Origin: Brachionus manjavacas
Lineage: Eukaryota > Rotifera > Eurotatoria > Ploima > Brachionidae
Length of the DNA: 64,000 nucleotides
Assembly (NCBI GenBank): GCA_019054805.1
Contig: JAHQIY010000005.1
Span: 3,703,501-3,767,500 of the forward strand
Direction: 5' to 3'
Numbering within the stretch: the stretch's first letter is position 1; every line of letters starts with the position of its first letter. The translations under genes were made by a program, and so were the position numbers. The notes under the pieces are model-generated. The model made no database searches. It saw only the letters and a list, made by a program, of their open reading frames with translations, and had not been told where the DNA came from. This document shows positions 61,550 to 64,000 of this stretch, in pieces.

Positions 61550-62559
61550 ATAAAAATTATTATAGTTTTTTAATTGATTTAATAACAACAAAAAATTGAT
61601 GCTATAGCTAAATATTATGATGACCTTGAAAAATAGAAATTTCATTTTTAGAATTTTTAGCAATAAACTAAAACATTTTCTATCATCATTATTTTTTTTT
61701 AATTTGACCAGCCAAATATATCACAACCAGTGGTAATCAACCAAAAGAACACCACTTAACATCTTGCAGGTCTTTTATTTGAAGAAAGACTTAATTAATA
61801 TTTTAACTTTAGATTTTTTTTCCGGACAGGTAAAAATTTATTGAAAACTTAATCTAAGTTAACGTGGCCAAACTAGTGAAATGTGATTGAATAGAATAAA
61901 TTTTTTATCATTATTAACAAAATTTTAAACAACTGATTTCATTTCTTTTTTAAATTAAGACTAGAATTTTTTCAAAATGATATTTTTCAGTATTTTGTTA
62001 TGAATTTTAAAAAATAAGTTGACCATTATTAAAGGACTTTACAGTTAAGTCTTAAGTGAAGATAGGAGTTGTCAATATTCTTAGCTTTAAAAATAAAAAG
62101 TTTTAATTAAAATAAATTAATCTAGTTAGAAATTAAACGTTTGACAATTTATAATTTTAATTAAATAAGAAATTAAAGAAGATTCCCAAAATCTTAGTAA
62201 AAATGGAACTAACAGAAACTAGCGAGAGGAAGTAGAAATTTAGAAATTTATGCTTTAAATAAATTATTACTAATAGATTAATTTAGGCATTTTGAAGTTT
62301 GGAGGAAAGAAAAAAAAATTAAAATTATTTCAGATTGTATAAGATTTTTATCAATCAAATTGAGTGTGTGCTATAATTCTGCAATTAAAATTTAATTATT
62401 TTTAATACATAAAGTGGCAAGTTTTTTTTTTCTATTTTACATTTCTAAAAATAATTGCGTGATTATATTTCAAATTTTAACATGCTTAAGCATTGAGTTT
62501 TAATGAAACAACGTAATTTCAAAATTTCAAAAAAGTTAAATAGAAAAAAAAACTTGCCA

Positions 62560-62700
62560 AGTGCTTTTCAGATTTGCATGGTTTTTACAGAGACTTAATC
62601 TGGCTAGTAAAAAGTTTGTGTCAACTGATAATTTTTGCAAAACAAGTTAAAAAGACAAAAAGCCTATTTTAAATTATTTTCGTTCTTTGTTCCATAAGCT
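62560..62700. repeat. Dispersed repeat, second copy
   Basis: Shares ordered blocks (TTTTTACAGAGACTTAATCT, CAACTGATAATTTTTGCA, AACAAGTT, TTCGTTCTTTG) with 29780-29910 in the citron intron. Confidence 0.6.
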
Positions 62701-62869
62701 ATTTTAACTTTAAATTTTAATTTCGAATGTTTGCGGTGTTTATGACATAGAACTATAATCAATTAAATTCTAACCAGATTTTAAAATATTTATTTATTTA
62801 TTAAAAAATTTTGAAGTCCCATGGACAAATAAGAAAAAAATATTTAATTCATAATTTATAAATAAAATA

Positions 62870-62932
62870 AAATGTAAAATGTTTACTTCAAATAGACGAA
62901 GATGCCAGCGATTCACATGATTTTTATTTTCG
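62870..62932 (+). pseudogene. Copied fragment of FBXW4 exon 4
   Basis: AAATGTTTACTTCAAATAGA and the following CGAAGATGCCAGCGATTCAC match the intron end and exon-4 start at 60383-60440. There is a 5-base deletion and a few substitutions. Because intron bases are included, this is a DNA-level copy and not a retrocopy. Confidence 0.7.
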
Positions 62933-63179
62933 CTCTTAATTCCATAAATTATTTCAATTTTAAATATCAATATAAATTTCCAATATTTGCGGTGTTTGTG
63001 ACATGGCACTTAAATTGAGTGAATGCTTTGCATGAACAATCTTAAATTTTTTCGATAAAACCAATAAAAAAAAGCTAAAAATTGTATGAATAAATATTGT
63101 GAATATTTATTAAACACTTGAAGATACGTAATTTTTTAAGACTTCGTTTGGCAAAGTTAGTAGTAGTAGTAGTAGTTTT

Positions 63180-63230
63180 GACTGTAGCTGGCTAGCCAGC
63201 GAGTGTGCTGATAAGGCACACTATGACAGT
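63180..63230. repeat. Hairpin GTGTGC...GCACAC
   Basis: GCTGGCTAGCCAGC is itself a perfect 14-base palindrome (about 63187-63200), directly followed by GTGTGC-TGATAAG-GCACAC. Two adjacent hairpins in a short GC-richer patch after a (TAG)n tract. Confidence 0.6.
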
Positions 63231-63372
63231 TAAAAAAAAATAATAGTAAAATTTTTTAATTTTTCAAAAATATAACTAAAATTCTGCTAAAAATTATTTG
63301 TATCAGTAAATAAAAAAATTGAAATGCAAAAGAAATTTTTTTATAATAGGTTAACATAGTATTACAATATTA

Positions 63373-63735
63373 GAATCCTTAGTTATGTAGGGATTCGTAT
63401 ACGCGATCAGCTAGCCGGCTAATAATCACAATTTACGGTCGCCAAATTATGCGTGCAGAACCAATTATGACTCGAACGGTTACTGCCATCAGAAAGGGTG
63501 TACTATTTCCTTTCATATTATCTCTGATGATTTTAAATATTCTAACTTTGCATTACTCAAGTATTTATTCCTTCAGTAGGGCCAAACAGCCATCAAAGAA
63601 ATCTAATCTTTTTTATCGCACAATTTTGCGACCAGAAATTTTTAATCGCCAAGTGGAGCGACCATTTTAAAAGCGTTCACTAAATGAGCCGGTTAGGTGT
63701 ACTCGCGTCCAACCCTATCTTTTAGTGAACAAATA
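63373..63735 (+). other. GC-richer structured island with 73-codon frame
   Basis: Contains AGCTAGCCGGCTAATAATC, a 73-residue open frame (63449-63670) with one hydrophobic segment (GVLFPFILSLMILNIL), and a terminal hairpin: GTTCACTAAA near 63676-63685 pairs with TTTAGTGAAC near 63721-63731 around an inner GGTTAGG/CCAACC stem. I do not recognise the peptide. The hairpins suggest a repeat element or a structured RNA, not a protein gene. Confidence 0.35.
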
Positions 63736-64000
63736 ATCTTTAAGTAAATTCACCAAAAAATTAATTTATACCTTGAATAAATATTTCAAAATAAAAAAAA
63801 AATTAATCTTTTTCCTGAAGGATATAACTAAAAAATGAGCAAAAGAGTATTACAAAAAAATTGTATTTATTCAATAAAAGCAATAATTATGTATAAAATA
63901 TTTATATAAATGTTATTTAAAATTTAATCGAAAATAAGTCTCAATAAAATTTGAAACAAAATCTTTAAATAATCTTAAGAAAAAAGTTTGATTATTGTTT
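63736..64000. other. AT-rich window end
   Basis: No feature recognised. Confidence 0.5.

Larger units (their letters stand above)
61550..63372. other. Repeat-rich intergenic region
   Basis: Contains the dispersed repeat at 62560-62700, two direct copies of a TTTGCGGTGTTTRTGACAT block (62690-62758 and 62938-63010), a copied piece of FBXW4 exon 4 (62870-62932) and a (TAG)n tract at 63158-63175. No gene supported. Confidence 0.6.

Overview
The window is AT-rich nuclear DNA from an animal. It carries metazoan genes (citron, UBR3, VGLL4/Tgi, FBXW4, NSFL1C/p47) with short GT-AG introns of about 45-60 bases plus a few kilobase-scale ones, and a dense mix of non-LTR retrotransposons, a Helitron, SINEs, MITEs and a GIY-YIG (Penelope-like) remnant. 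The very low GC and this set of mobile elements would fit a monogonont rotifer such as Brachionus, but that is inference, not something the sequence proves.

Layout. 1-20.3 kb is a rearranged repeat region. A 5.86-kb unit occurs twice in direct orientation (3782-9640 and 14410-20263), and a third, edge-truncated and internally deleted copy lies at 1-707. The unit carries the C-terminal half of a NO VEIN/sacsin-like protein ending in a DUF3883 PD-(D/E)XK nuclease-like domain, followed by a decayed LINE. Between the two large copies (10.2-13.35 kb) is the N-terminal half of the same protein, with a GHKL ATPase. A phase-compatible 2-kb intron joins it to the downstream copy. Both halves carry many small frameshifts. 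A truncated Helitron (2.0-3.8 kb) is fused to the upstream copy. 20.5-21.9 kb (minus) is an intact six-exon p47 gene. 22-26.5 kb is intergenic, with a LINE tail, a GIY-YIG fragment interrupted by a 710-bp MITE with 9-bp target duplications, and several hairpins. 26.5-32.2 kb (plus) is a kinase-less citron in two exons. 33.4-34.35 kb (minus) is an unrecognised single-exon 325-residue protein. 37.8-39.0 kb (plus) is VGLL4. 40.7-49.2 kb (minus) is UBR3, with a palindromic MITE in one intron. 50.2-59.4 kb holds three LINEs or LINE relics, one of them split by a tRNA-derived SINE at the conserved GVPQGSV motif. 59.9-61.5 kb (plus) is an intact eight-exon FBXW4. The remainder is repeat-rich intergenic DNA.

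The host genes are independent loci and form no operon. The most notable unit is the GHKL-ATPase plus DUF3883-nuclease locus, whose ATPase and nuclease halves have been separately copied next to mobile elements. The uninterrupted frames of p47, citron, VGLL4, UBR3 and FBXW4 show that base quality is generally good, so the frameshifts in the repeated locus more probably mean pseudogenisation, or poor polishing restricted to the repeats, than general sequencing error.
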